A stretch of DNA of 64,000 bases from CAZRWD01 sp964603785 (lineage in GTDB: Bacteria > Fermentibacterota > Fermentibacteria > Fermentibacterales > Fermentibacteraceae). Both the position numbers and the translations under genes were made by a program. Location: assembly GCA_964603785.1 (NCBI GenBank), contig CAZRWD010000011.1:18946-82945 (forward strand), read 5' to 3'. The notes beneath the pieces were generated by a model. The model did no database searches and was not told the origin of the DNA. It worked only from the letters and a program-made list of their open reading frames with translations. Shown one piece after another: positions 50,114 through 58,184 of this stretch. How positions within the stretch are numbered: position 1 is the first letter of the stretch; the number at the start of each line of letters is the position of its first letter.

Positions 50114-50580
50114 CCATCCCCGCCCTGTTCGCCTTCGACGTTGACGGGGTCCTGACCGACGGCACCCTTCTCTACACCCCCTCCGGGGTCGGCCAGAGGT
50201 TCTCCGCGCACGACGGGGCCGGTATCGCCATGCTCCTCGAAGGCGGGATCCGCGTGGCGCTCATCTCGTTCAGGGACCTCGAGTCGACAAGGGCGAGGGC
50301 CGGGGACCTCGGCATCACCATCCTCGCACTCGGGGCGAGGGACAAGGCCGCCGCCCTCCGGCACATCTGCGACACCCTCGGGATCCCTCCCTCCGCCTCC
50401 CTCTACATGGGAGACGACACAATGGACATCCCAGCCCTGCGGATCGCGGGCTGGCCGGTCTGTCCCGCCAATGCGCACCCCTCCGTGAAGGAGGTCGCGA
50501 GGATGGTCACGAGGGCGGCCGGAGGCGCCGGAGCGGTTCGCGAGGTCATCGACGCCGCCCTGGAGGGGAGGCTGGATTGA
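50110..50580 (+). CDS. kdsC: 3-deoxy-manno-octulosonate-8-phosphatase
   Basis: 156 residues, HAD superfamily without a cap domain. AFDVDGVLTDGTL carries the nucleophile and acid Asp, ALISFRDLES motif II, and YMGDDTMDIPAL motif III-IV with the metal-binding Asp pair. Removes phosphate from KDO-8-P. GTG 50110 in a GTGA overlap with kdsA. Confidence 0.93.
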   Translation: MTIPALFAFDVDGVLTDGTLLYTPSGVGQRFSAHDGAGIAMLLEGGIRVALISFRDLESTRARAGDLGITILALGARDKAAALRHICDTLGIPPSASLYMGDDTMDIPALRIAGWPVCPANAHPSVKEVARMVTRAAGGAGAVREVIDAALEGRLD

Positions 50581-51536
50581 GCGGTCCGCTGGACGAGGCG
50601 AGGAGGGTCTTCCGGATCGAGGCTCAGTGGCTCGCGAGGACCCTGGACCTCTGCGAGGAGGCCTTCCCGCAGGCCGTGGAGCTCCTCGGCGGGATCCGGG
50701 GCAGGGTGGTGGTCACCGGGATGGGCAAGTCCGGCCACGTCGCCCGCAAGATAGCCGCTACCATGACCAGCACCGGCACCCCGGCCTTCTTCCTGCATCC
50801 CGCGGAGGCCCTCCACGGCGACCTGGGAGCCGTCTCCCCGTCCGACGCGGCGCTCGTGCTCTCGAAGAGCGGCGACACTCCCGAGATAGCCGCCCTCCTG
50901 CCCTGCTTCAGGCGCATGGGCGTGCCCGTGGTCGCGATGGTCTCCCGGGCGGACTCCGCCCTCGGCCGTTCGGCCGACATCGTCCTGCCCCTGCCGGACA
51001 TGCAGGAGGCCTGCCCCCACAATCTGGCCCCGACGGCCAGCACGACGGCCATGCTGGTCCTGGGCGACGCCCTCGCGATGGCCCTGCTCGAGGCCAGGGA
51101 CTTCTCGCCGGAGGACTTCGCGCACGTCCACCCCGGCGGGATAATCGGGAGGAAGCTCCTGACGAGGGTATCCGACCTCATGACCGGCCCGCCCCTTCCC
51201 GTGGCGGGACCCGACGCGCCCCTCCACGAGGTCATCGACGTCATGACCGGCCACAGGGGGGTGTGCATGACCGTCGACGGGCAGGGCAGGCTCGACGGGA
51301 TCTTCGTCTACGGGGACCTGGGCAGGCTCATGCGGGACAGGGGGGACATCGCGACCCTCACCCTGGCGGAGGTGGTCAGGCGGGATCCCGCCGTGACCCG
51401 TCCGGACGAGACCGCCTCGGCGGCCCTGGCCCGCATGGAGGCCAGGGGCATCACGAGTCTCGTGGTGGTCGATCAGGACGGCCGCCCGGTCGGTGTCGCG
51501 TACCTTCACGACATCATGCGGGCCGGCATTTACTGA
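50577..51536 (+). CDS. kdsD: Arabinose-5-phosphate isomerase
   Basis: 319 residues: an N-terminal SIS sugar isomerase domain (VVVTGMGKSGHVARKIAATM, FFLHPAEALHGDLG, LVLSKSGDTPEIAALL, PTASTTAMLVLGDALA) and two CBS domains (VSDLMTGPPLPV and VVRRDPAVTRPDE onward). Converts ribulose-5-P to arabinose-5-P, the KdsA substrate. Start TTG 50577 in TTGA. Confidence 0.95.
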   Translation: MSGPLDEARRVFRIEAQWLARTLDLCEEAFPQAVELLGGIRGRVVVTGMGKSGHVARKIAATMTSTGTPAFFLHPAEALHGDLGAVSPSDAALVLSKSGDTPEIAALLPCFRRMGVPVVAMVSRADSALGRSADIVLPLPDMQEACPHNLAPTASTTAMLVLGDALAMALLEARDFSPEDFAHVHPGGIIGRKLLTRVSDLMTGPPLPVAGPDAPLHEVIDVMTGHRGVCMTVDGQGRLDGIFVYGDLGRLMRDRGDIATLTLAEVVRRDPAVTRPDETASAALARMEARGITSLVVVDQDGRPVGVAYLHDIMRAGIY

Positions 51537-51548
51537 AGGCGGAGCGCC

Positions 51549-52463
51549 GTGCCCAGGAGGCGTAGGCCGTTCCGCAGGCTCAGGGGGGCTCTGGCGCTTC
51601 CCTCCGTGAAGCTCCTCGACCTCGCCGCCCGAGCGCTGCCCCGGCCGCTCGCCGCCATCCTCGTCCGGTGCGCGGCCTCGATCGCGGCGGTCCTGCCCTC
51701 CAGGGCCAACAGGATCATCGACAGGCACAGGAGGAACATCCTCGCGCCCGCCGGCCTGGATGTCAGCCCGCGCGATGTCTATGCCTCCGTCGCCCTGGGT
51801 CTCCTCGACTTCCTGAGGCTCTCCCGCAGGGGTGACGACGAGTTCCTGGAGGCAGTCCGCACCGAGGGCGCCGGGAACCTGGAGAGAGCCCTGGCGGCGG
51901 GGAGGGGGGCGCTCTGCATCACGGCCCATTACGGGGCCTGGGAGCTCATCCCGAGAGCCGTGAGCCTGCTGGGACACTCCGTCGGCGTGGTGGGGAGGAA
52001 GCTATCCGATGCGCCCGTGTCGCGCTGGATGGACGACCTGAGGTCCATTCACGGGGTGACCGTGCTGGACAGGACCAGGGACGGCAGGAGGCTGGTCGGG
52101 CTGTTGCGCGCGAATGCCGCCGTGGGTATTCTCGTCGACCAGGACACGACCGCCGTGGAGTCGTGCTTCGCGGACTTCTTCGGGCTGCCGGCGCTCACTC
52201 CGACGGGGCCCTTCCGGCTGGCGGCCAGGTTCGGTATCCCGGTGGTCCCCCTCCACATCTCGAGGGTTCCCGGAGGGAGCCACCTGATAAGCATCGAGGA
52301 ACCGATCGACCCTTCGGGGTTCGGGGGTGAGAATGGGATCGCCGAGTTCGCCTCGGTCCTCAACCGCATCATCGAGGGCTGGATCAGGGAGGACCCGTCC
52401 CAGTGGACATGGTTTCACGAGCGCTGGTGCCGCCGTCCTCCTGGCTGTCCTGGCCTGCACTGA
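51549..52463 (+). CDS. Lipid A late acyltransferase-like protein
   Basis: 304 residues of the LpxL/HtrB (LABLAT) family. Catalytic HX4E is HYGAWE in ALCITAHYGAWELI; further blocks VGILVDQDTTAVE and FFGLPALTPTGPFRLAARFG, and the tail WTWFHERWC, match. It lacks the usual long N-terminal anchor sequence but has a hydrophobic stretch near residues 30-50. Adds a secondary acyl chain to KDO-lipid A, matching its place after the KDO genes. GTG 51549 after GGAG. Confidence 0.85.
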   Translation: MPRRRRPFRRLRGALALPSVKLLDLAARALPRPLAAILVRCAASIAAVLPSRANRIIDRHRRNILAPAGLDVSPRDVYASVALGLLDFLRLSRRGDDEFLEAVRTEGAGNLERALAAGRGALCITAHYGAWELIPRAVSLLGHSVGVVGRKLSDAPVSRWMDDLRSIHGVTVLDRTRDGRRLVGLLRANAAVGILVDQDTTAVESCFADFFGLPALTPTGPFRLAARFGIPVVPLHISRVPGGSHLISIEEPIDPSGFGGENGIAEFASVLNRIIEGWIREDPSQWTWFHERWCRRPPGCPGLH

Positions 52464-52956
52464 GACCGGGCGGGTCTACACCGAGGAGACGGGGCAGGTG
52501 CAGCAGCTGGGCGACTTCGACCTGACGCAGTCCTCCTACGACGGGCGGGACTGGAGGCTCGAGGCCGACGGCGGCCTCCTGTTCGAGGAGGACAGCACCC
52601 TGCTGCTGTGGGGAGTGGTGCTGACCACCTACGAGTCGGACCTCCCCTCCTCCATGCTGGTCTCGGATTCCGGGGAGGTCGTCGAGGGGGGGCGGCTGCT
52701 CCGCGCATGGGGCTCGGCCAGGGTGGAGACCTCCGAGGGGAGGGTGCTCGTCTCCCCGGAACTGGTCTGGGACGACAGCCTGTCGCTCTTCATGACCGAC
52801 TGCACGGCGGTCCTGACGATCCCCGAGAGCCTCGGGGCGACGACGATAACCGGGGTCGGGGTGGTGCTCGACAGGAGCCTGGGGTATTCCACGGGTGTCG
52901 ATGTCAGGCAGAGCTTCCATGCCGTCTACAGCGGTGAGGTCGATGTCGAGGAGTAG
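52333..52956 (+). CDS. LptC-like LPS export lipoprotein; start uncertain
   Basis: About 207 residues if begun at ATG 52333 (GTG 52327 is just upstream). The recognisable part is a lipobox LLAVLAC at about residues 35-41, followed by an LptC/YrbK beta-jellyroll (LGDFDLTQSSYDGRDWRLEADG, VLVSPELVWDDSLSLFMT, TITGVGVVLDRSLGYSTGVD). Between 52333 and the lipobox this frame has no ATG, GTG or TTG, so either the gene overlaps lpxL by about 130 bases, giving an odd long N-region, or a frameshift is present: ATG 52409 in another frame would give an ideal signal start. Placement before lptA/lptB supports LptC. Confidence 0.75.
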   Translation: MGSPSSPRSSTASSRAGSGRTRPSGHGFTSAGAAVLLAVLACTETGRVYTEETGQVQQLGDFDLTQSSYDGRDWRLEADGGLLFEEDSTLLLWGVVLTTYESDLPSSMLVSDSGEVVEGGRLLRAWGSARVETSEGRVLVSPELVWDDSLSLFMTDCTAVLTIPESLGATTITGVGVVLDRSLGYSTGVDVRQSFHAVYSGEVDVEE

Positions 52957-52957
52957 G

Positions 52958-54019
52958 ATGCGCCTGTCCGCGGCCGGCCTCCTCCTGGCAGTGCCGGCCG
53001 TCGTCGCCGCGGGGGTCTTCACCGTGACAGCGGACCGTGCATCCGGCGTGGAGTCCGATGACGGCGAGATGATAGTGGACCTCTCCGGCTCGGTGGAGGT
53101 GACCGACGGCGAGGTGACCGTCACATCCGACTCGGGAAGGGTCTGGCAGCAGTCCGGCAGGGCTCTCTTCATCGGCTCCGTCGAGGTGCTCGCGGACACC
53201 CTCTCGGCGACGTCCGACAGGCTCTTCTACGACCGTGAGGCGGGAACCGTCCATCTCACCGGGAGCGTGACCCTCGACGACGGCGGGAACCGGCTGACGG
53301 CAGGAGAGGTCACCTGGTACCGCTCCGCAGGGAAGGCCATCGCGAGGGACTCCGTCCACATGACCGGGCCATGGGTCGGAGACGTCACCGGCGACTACGC
53401 AATGTACGACCAGGACAGGGGGAGCATCTTCGTGACCAGCAACCCCGTGCTGAGGCGCGTGGAGGACGGCGACAGCCTCGTCATAACGGCCGACAGGCTC
53501 GAGTTCCTCCCCGACTCCGACCGCGCGGAGGCCCAGGGCAACGCGGTTCTCGACTACCCGGCGCAGTCGGTGGTGGCCACCGCCGAGTTCCTCCGATTCC
53601 TCGGGGACAGGGACATCGTCGAGCTCCTGGGGGCGCCCCTCGTGCAGTCCGAGGACGGGGAGCTCTCGGGCAACTGGATGGAGGCCCTCCTGTCCGGCGG
53701 GGAGATAGAGCGCATAAGGATCGAGGGTGCAGCCCGCGGCCACGTGATCGACACCTCCCTGGACCCCCCCTCCGAGACCTGGTTCTGGTCCGAACGGGCC
53801 TACTTCGGCTTCTCGGCCGGCGAGCCGGACTCGGTCGACCTGGAGGGAGCGGTCACGCTCACCTACAAGGCAGGAGGCGAGGGCGCGGCGAGGGAGGAGA
53901 GCAACACCGTCTCGGGCCGCAGGCTCGTCGTCATGTACCTGGACGGGAGCCCGGAGACCGTCACGGTAACGGGTCCCGCGACCGGGACCTACACCTATCT
54001 CGAGGGGGGCGGCCGGTGA
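52958..54019 (+). CDS. LptA/OstA-like periplasmic LPS transport protein
   Basis: 353 residues. Signal peptide (LSAAGLLLAVPAVVAAG) and then repeated beta-jellyroll units of the OstA_N type (IVDLSGSVEVTDGEVTVTSDS, LFIGSVEVLADTLSATSDRL, VHLTGSVTLDDGGNRLTAGE, LEFLPDSDRAEAQGNAVLD). It is longer than E. coli LptA (185), with about two extra repeat sets. It bridges LPS across the periplasm. ATG 52958 with GAGGAG before it; ATG 52943 is an in-frame alternative. Ends GTGA into lptB. Confidence 0.88.
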   Translation: MRLSAAGLLLAVPAVVAAGVFTVTADRASGVESDDGEMIVDLSGSVEVTDGEVTVTSDSGRVWQQSGRALFIGSVEVLADTLSATSDRLFYDREAGTVHLTGSVTLDDGGNRLTAGEVTWYRSAGKAIARDSVHMTGPWVGDVTGDYAMYDQDRGSIFVTSNPVLRRVEDGDSLVITADRLEFLPDSDRAEAQGNAVLDYPAQSVVATAEFLRFLGDRDIVELLGAPLVQSEDGELSGNWMEALLSGGEIERIRIEGAARGHVIDTSLDPPSETWFWSERAYFGFSAGEPDSVDLEGAVTLTYKAGGEGAAREESNTVSGRRLVVMYLDGSPETVTVTGPATGTYTYLEGGGR

Positions 54020-54753
54020 CGGACCGGGACTGGAGGACTCTCAGGACGGAATCCCTCGTGAAGGAGTACCGCAAGCGCCGCGTAGTGGACGACGTGAGCC
54101 TGCAGGTCTCGAGGGGCGAGATCGTGGGCCTGCTGGGTCCCAACGGAGCCGGCAAGACGACAACCTTCTACATGATCGTGGGATTCATCAGGCCGGTGTC
54201 GGGGTCCGTGTACCTGGACTCGGCCGACATCACCAGGGAGCCCATGTACAGGCGCGCGAGGCTGGGCATAGGCTACCTGCCCCAGGAGTCCAGCGTCTTC
54301 CGCAAGATGAGCGTCTCCGACAACCTGATGAGCATCCTCGAGACGCTCCCCCTCTCCAGGAGGCGGCGCATCGAGCGCAGGGACGAGCTCATGGAGGACC
54401 TGGGAATCACCAGGCTGGCTGATCAGAAGGCCTATTCGCTCTCGGGCGGGGAGCGCCGCCGGGTGGAGATCGCAAGGGCGCTCGTGACCAGCCCCTCCTT
54501 CCTCCTCCTGGACGAGCCGTTCGCGGGCATCGATCCCATCGCCGTCGCCGAGATCCAGGGCATCGTCGACAGGCTCGCCAGGGGCGGGATAGGGGTCCTG
54601 ATCACCGACCACAACGTCCGGGAGACGCTTGCGATCACGGACAGGGCATACATTATGTACGACGGCAGGGTTCTGATCTCCGGATCGGCGCAGGAGCTGG
54701 CGGACGATCCGGAGGCGAGGAAGATCTATCTGGGGGAGAGGTTCAGGCTCTGA
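54016..54753 (+). CDS. lptB: LPS export ABC transporter ATP-binding protein
   Basis: 245 residues. Walker A GPNGAGKTTTFYMIVG, Q-loop GYLPQESSVFRKMSV, signature LSGGERRRVEIARAL, Walker B LLLDEPFAGIDP and switch TDHNVRETL are all of the LptB type (the FYMIVG and PQ-x-x-S-x-F-x-K-M patterns are specific). It powers LPS extraction with LptFG, which are not in the window. GTG 54016. Confidence 0.95.
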   Translation: MTDRDWRTLRTESLVKEYRKRRVVDDVSLQVSRGEIVGLLGPNGAGKTTTFYMIVGFIRPVSGSVYLDSADITREPMYRRARLGIGYLPQESSVFRKMSVSDNLMSILETLPLSRRRRIERRDELMEDLGITRLADQKAYSLSGGERRRVEIARALVTSPSFLLLDEPFAGIDPIAVAEIQGIVDRLARGGIGVLITDHNVRETLAITDRAYIMYDGRVLISGSAQELADDPEARKIYLGERFRL

Positions 54754-56207
54754 TGCCGAAGATGGAGCTCAGGCACGACCTGCGGATGTCTCTGAGGCAG
54801 AGGCTGGTCCTGAGCCCCACCGTCAAGCAGTCCCTAGAGCTCCTGCAGCTTCCCAGCATCGACCTGGAGAAGCTCATCGAGACCGAGCTCGGCGAGAACC
54901 CCCTCCTCGAGACCGCCTCGGAGGATTCGCCCGCGGACGACCAGGCTCCAGCCGACGAGCAGGGTTCCGAGGCCGGCGAGACCGCCGAGCCTGCCGCACC
55001 GGCCGCGGACGCGGACGAGGAGCCCGAGCCCAGGAGGGACGACGAGACCGAGGATCACTTCGAGTTCCTCGGCGACCCGGACGACTATCCCGCGCACGGC
55101 GGGGGCTTCCAGGAGGAGCCCTGGCGTCCTGAGCCCGTGGAGGGGCTGTCCCTCTCCGAGCACCTGCTCTTGCAGGTCTACGACCTGAGGCTCGGCGCCG
55201 GGCTGGAGGAGGCTGCGCGCTACGTCATCTACTCGCTGGACAGGCACGGCCTGCTGTCCCTCTCGCCCGAGGATCTCGCCGCCGGATGGGAGGGGCCGCA
55301 GGACCTCCTGGACGAGGCGGTCGGGATCGTGCAGGGTCTCGAGCCCACGGGGATCGCCAGCTGGAGCGCCCGTGAGGCCATCCTCGCCCAGCTCGCCGAG
55401 AGGGGCCATGACGAGGAGTCGCTCGAGCACAGGCTGGTCTCGCTGCATTTCGACGAGCTCCCGGGCAGGCAGTATGCGAAGCTGGCGAAGCAGCTGGGCT
55501 CCAGCCCCAGGCTCGTTCAGGAGGCCATGGAGACCATCAGGGGGCTGAATCCCTATCCCGGGTCCGAGTTCGCTCCGGACAACAACTCCGTCGTCGTGCC
55601 CGACGTCTTCATCCAGCTCGTGGAGGGCCGCTACCTTGCGCTCCTCAACGACTCGAGGTTCCCGCAGCTCGTGATCTCCCGGAGGAACAGGAGGATCCTC
55701 GAGTCGCCCTCCAGCCCCGTCGAGGAGAAGGAGTACGTCAGGGAGAAGTACAGGAGGGCCAGCCACTTCCTGAGATCGATAGACCAGAGGCAGCAGACCG
55801 TGAGGAGGATCTCCGAGTTCCTCGCCGAACACCAGAAGAGCTTCTTCGACAACGGCACGGATTCACTGCGGCCGCTTACCCTGCAGAACGTGGCCGACGC
55901 GCTCGGATACAACCAGTCGACCATCAGCAGGGCCATCAACGGCAAGTATGTCCAGTCCCCGCAGGGGGTTCACGAGATGAGGTTCTTCTTCAGCAGGGGG
56001 CTCCCCGACCGCGAGGACGTCTCCACGAGGACCGTGAAGGAGGAGCTCAGGAGGATCATAGAGGAGGAGGAGCACGGCGCCCCCCTCTCCGACGAGCAGC
56101 TGACCTCGATGCTCAAGGCCCGCGGACTGTCGGTCAAGAGGCGCACGGTCGCCAACTACCGGACCGAGCTGGGCATACCGCCCGCGAAGATGAGGAAGCG
56201 CTACTGA
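54753..56207 (+). CDS. rpoN: RNA polymerase sigma-54 factor
   Basis: 484 residues. Region I is the glutamine/leucine-rich activator-interacting segment near residues 8-36 (RQRLVLSPTVKQSLELLQLP). Region II is long and acidic (residues 50-110). The core-binding domain and a helix-turn-helix (ALGYNQSTISRAINGKYVQ) follow, and the RpoN box RRTVANYR is at about 463-470 near the C-terminus. Directs transcription from -24/-12 promoters with activator ATPases. It follows lptB by TGATG, as in the lptA-lptB-rpoN order of many Gram-negatives. Confidence 0.96.
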   Translation: MPKMELRHDLRMSLRQRLVLSPTVKQSLELLQLPSIDLEKLIETELGENPLLETASEDSPADDQAPADEQGSEAGETAEPAAPAADADEEPEPRRDDETEDHFEFLGDPDDYPAHGGGFQEEPWRPEPVEGLSLSEHLLLQVYDLRLGAGLEEAARYVIYSLDRHGLLSLSPEDLAAGWEGPQDLLDEAVGIVQGLEPTGIASWSAREAILAQLAERGHDEESLEHRLVSLHFDELPGRQYAKLAKQLGSSPRLVQEAMETIRGLNPYPGSEFAPDNNSVVVPDVFIQLVEGRYLALLNDSRFPQLVISRRNRRILESPSSPVEEKEYVREKYRRASHFLRSIDQRQQTVRRISEFLAEHQKSFFDNGTDSLRPLTLQNVADALGYNQSTISRAINGKYVQSPQGVHEMRFFFSRGLPDREDVSTRTVKEELRRIIEEEEHGAPLSDEQLTSMLKARGLSVKRRTVANYRTELGIPPAKMRKRY

Positions 56208-56277
56208 AGGACCGCCCGGAGCGGCCACCCCGTCGAACATCCCGCCTGCGCGGCCGGATGGAGGGAGAATACCTGCG

Positions 56278-57666
56278 ATGACCTCCGATGATGCACTCAA
56301 GGGCTACAGGGGAGAGGCCCGGGCCGTTCTCGAGAGACTCGGCGTACGGGTCTGGGACGACGTCGAGCTCCAGGCCGCGGGCAACTCCTACAGCGGCGTC
56401 ATCCTGCCCAGGTCGGAGACCGCCGACGACAGCCACATCGTCCTCAAGCTCTCGACGGGGTACAACATAGGGATATCCGCCTCGAAGGTGGACAGCGCCG
56501 TGAGACTCGGATCGAGGGAGGCGCACTACAAGATCCCGGAGAAGGAGTTCCCCTACAATCCCGATCTCCCTGGAGTGAAGCTGCTCGGCACGGGGGGGAC
56601 CATCGCGAGCAGGCTCGACTACCGCACGGGAGCGGTGATACCCGCCTTCAGTCCCGGTGAGCTTTACGGCGCGGTCCCCGAACTTGCCGACATCTGCAAC
56701 CTGCAGACCGAGAAGCTGTTCGGCATCTTCAGCGAGGACATGGGGCCGGTCCAGTACACGGCCCTCGCAGAGGCCATCGGCCGGGAGATAGAGAAGGGCA
56801 CGGCTGGCATCGTCATCGGTCACGGCACCGACACCATGCACCACACGGCCGCGATACTGTCCTTCATGTGCCTCGACCTCCCGGTGCCAGTGGTCCTCGT
56901 GGGCTCGCAGCGCTCGAGCGACCGCCCCTCCAGCGATGCGGCCCTCAACCTCATCCATGCGACGAGGACGGCCGCCTTCTGCGACGCAGCGGAGGTCATG
57001 GTCTGCATGTTCGGCCCCACCAGCGACAAGTACGGGCTGCTCCACAGGGGCACCCGGGTGCGCAAGATGCACTCCAGCTACAGGAGCACCTTCAGGACCA
57101 TCGGAGACATCCCCCTGGCCATGGTCGACAGGGAGAGCTTCACCTATCTCAAGAAGGACTACAGGCACAGGGACCCGTCCAGGAAGCCCCGCATCAGCCC
57201 CGTGTTCGACGACAGGGTGGCCATCGTGTACTACTATCCGAACATGAAGCCCGACATGATCACCAGCCTCGTCGACAACGGCTACAGGGGCATAGTGATA
57301 GCGGGGACAGGCCTCGGACACGTCAACAAGCCCCTCTACGAACCGCTGAGGCAGGCCTGCGAGGCGGGGGTGCACGTGTTCATGACGGTGCAGACGCTCT
57401 GGGGCTTCACCCAGATGTACGTATACGACACGGGGCGGCTGCTCATGCAGCGGGGGGTCGTCCCCCTCGCCAACATGCTCCCGGAGGTGGCCTACGTTAA
57501 GCTCTGCTGGGCCCTGGGGATGAGCTCCGACCACGACGAGGTGCAGAGGATCATGACCACGCCGCTCGCCGGGGAGATGACGCCGAGCGAGCCGCCGGAC
57601 GGCTATCTGATCCTGCAGGGAGGCGTTCCCGAGGTCAGGGACATGCTCTCGGGCAGGATGAGATGA
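56278..57666 (+). CDS. gatD: Glutamyl-tRNA(Gln) amidotransferase subunit D-like
   Basis: 462 residues. GatD is the asparaginase-like subunit of the GatDE amidotransferase. GatD-specific N-terminal region (residues 1-95) then TGGTIASRLDYRTGAVIPAF with Thr108; GHGTDTMHHTA with Thr184-Asp185; VGSQRSSDRPSSDAALNL; RVRKMHSS with Lys263; and GTGLGHVN. These reproduce the Thr-Thr-Asp-Lys ammonia-producing site and the GatD-type sequence rather than ordinary asparaginase. It lacks a neighbouring gatE. GatDE is regarded as archaeal, so this is unusual in a bacterium. Start ATG 56278 with GGAGGGAG about 12 bases upstream. Confidence 0.88.
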   Translation: MTSDDALKGYRGEARAVLERLGVRVWDDVELQAAGNSYSGVILPRSETADDSHIVLKLSTGYNIGISASKVDSAVRLGSREAHYKIPEKEFPYNPDLPGVKLLGTGGTIASRLDYRTGAVIPAFSPGELYGAVPELADICNLQTEKLFGIFSEDMGPVQYTALAEAIGREIEKGTAGIVIGHGTDTMHHTAAILSFMCLDLPVPVVLVGSQRSSDRPSSDAALNLIHATRTAAFCDAAEVMVCMFGPTSDKYGLLHRGTRVRKMHSSYRSTFRTIGDIPLAMVDRESFTYLKKDYRHRDPSRKPRISPVFDDRVAIVYYYPNMKPDMITSLVDNGYRGIVIAGTGLGHVNKPLYEPLRQACEAGVHVFMTVQTLWGFTQMYVYDTGRLLMQRGVVPLANMLPEVAYVKLCWALGMSSDHDEVQRIMTTPLAGEMTPSEPPDGYLILQGGVPEVRDMLSGRMR

Positions 57667-57692
57667 CCGCCCACGGGAGCGGGGAGGGCCGC

Positions 57693-58184
57693 ATGGAAGG
57701 GCTGGAGATCTCGCTGGTTCCGCTGACCTTCCCGGAGGGTGCCAATGTGATCCTCGGGCAGTCCCATTTCATCAAGAGCATCGAGGACATCTTCGAGGCC
57801 GTCGCGGGGTCCGCGGTGGGCTCCAGGTTCGGGGTGGCCTTCTCCGAGGCCTCGGAGCCCCGGCTGGTCAGGAGCGACGGAACCGACGGCGAGCTCCGCG
57901 CCGTGGCGGAGGAGAACCTCATGAGGCTCGGCTGCGGCCATGTGTTCATGGTGGTGCTCGGTGACGCCTGGCCGATCCAGGTCCTCCCCGCCGTCAGGGC
58001 TGTCCCCGAGGTCTGCGGCATATTCTGCGCGACGGCCAACCCGGTGGAGGTGGTAGTCGCCCGCAGCGGGCTCGGCGGCGGAGTCCTGGGCGTCATCGAC
58101 GGGGGACCCCCGCTCGCCGTGGAGTCGGAAGCGGATGTCGAATGCAGGAGGGAACTCCTGAGGAGGTTCGGCTACAAGCGCTGA
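57693..58184 (+). CDS. Adenosine-specific kinase (PF04008-like)
   Basis: 163 residues. VNVILGQ-like segment GANVILGQSHFIKSIEDIFEA, the acidic/glycine block GVAFSEASEPRLVRSDG, CGHVFMVVLGDAWPIQVLPA and FCATANPVEVVVARSGLGGG match the small archaeal-type adenosine-specific kinase family. I choose ATG 57693, which has GGGGAGGG upstream and aligns with family N-termini; ATG 57663 (ATGA overlap with gatD) is an alternative. The C-terminus overlaps the convergent epimerase gene by 13 bases. Catalytic function is known only from archaeal structures. Confidence 0.85.
   Translation: MEGLEISLVPLTFPEGANVILGQSHFIKSIEDIFEAVAGSAVGSRFGVAFSEASEPRLVRSDGTDGELRAVAEENLMRLGCGHVFMVVLGDAWPIQVLPAVRAVPEVCGIFCATANPVEVVVARSGLGGGVLGVIDGGPPLAVESEADVECRRELLRRFGYKR

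Noticed and set aside
56278..57666. Ordinary L-asparaginase
   Set aside because: Length, N-terminal region and the blocks RSSDRPSSDAALN and RVRKMHSS are of the GatD type.
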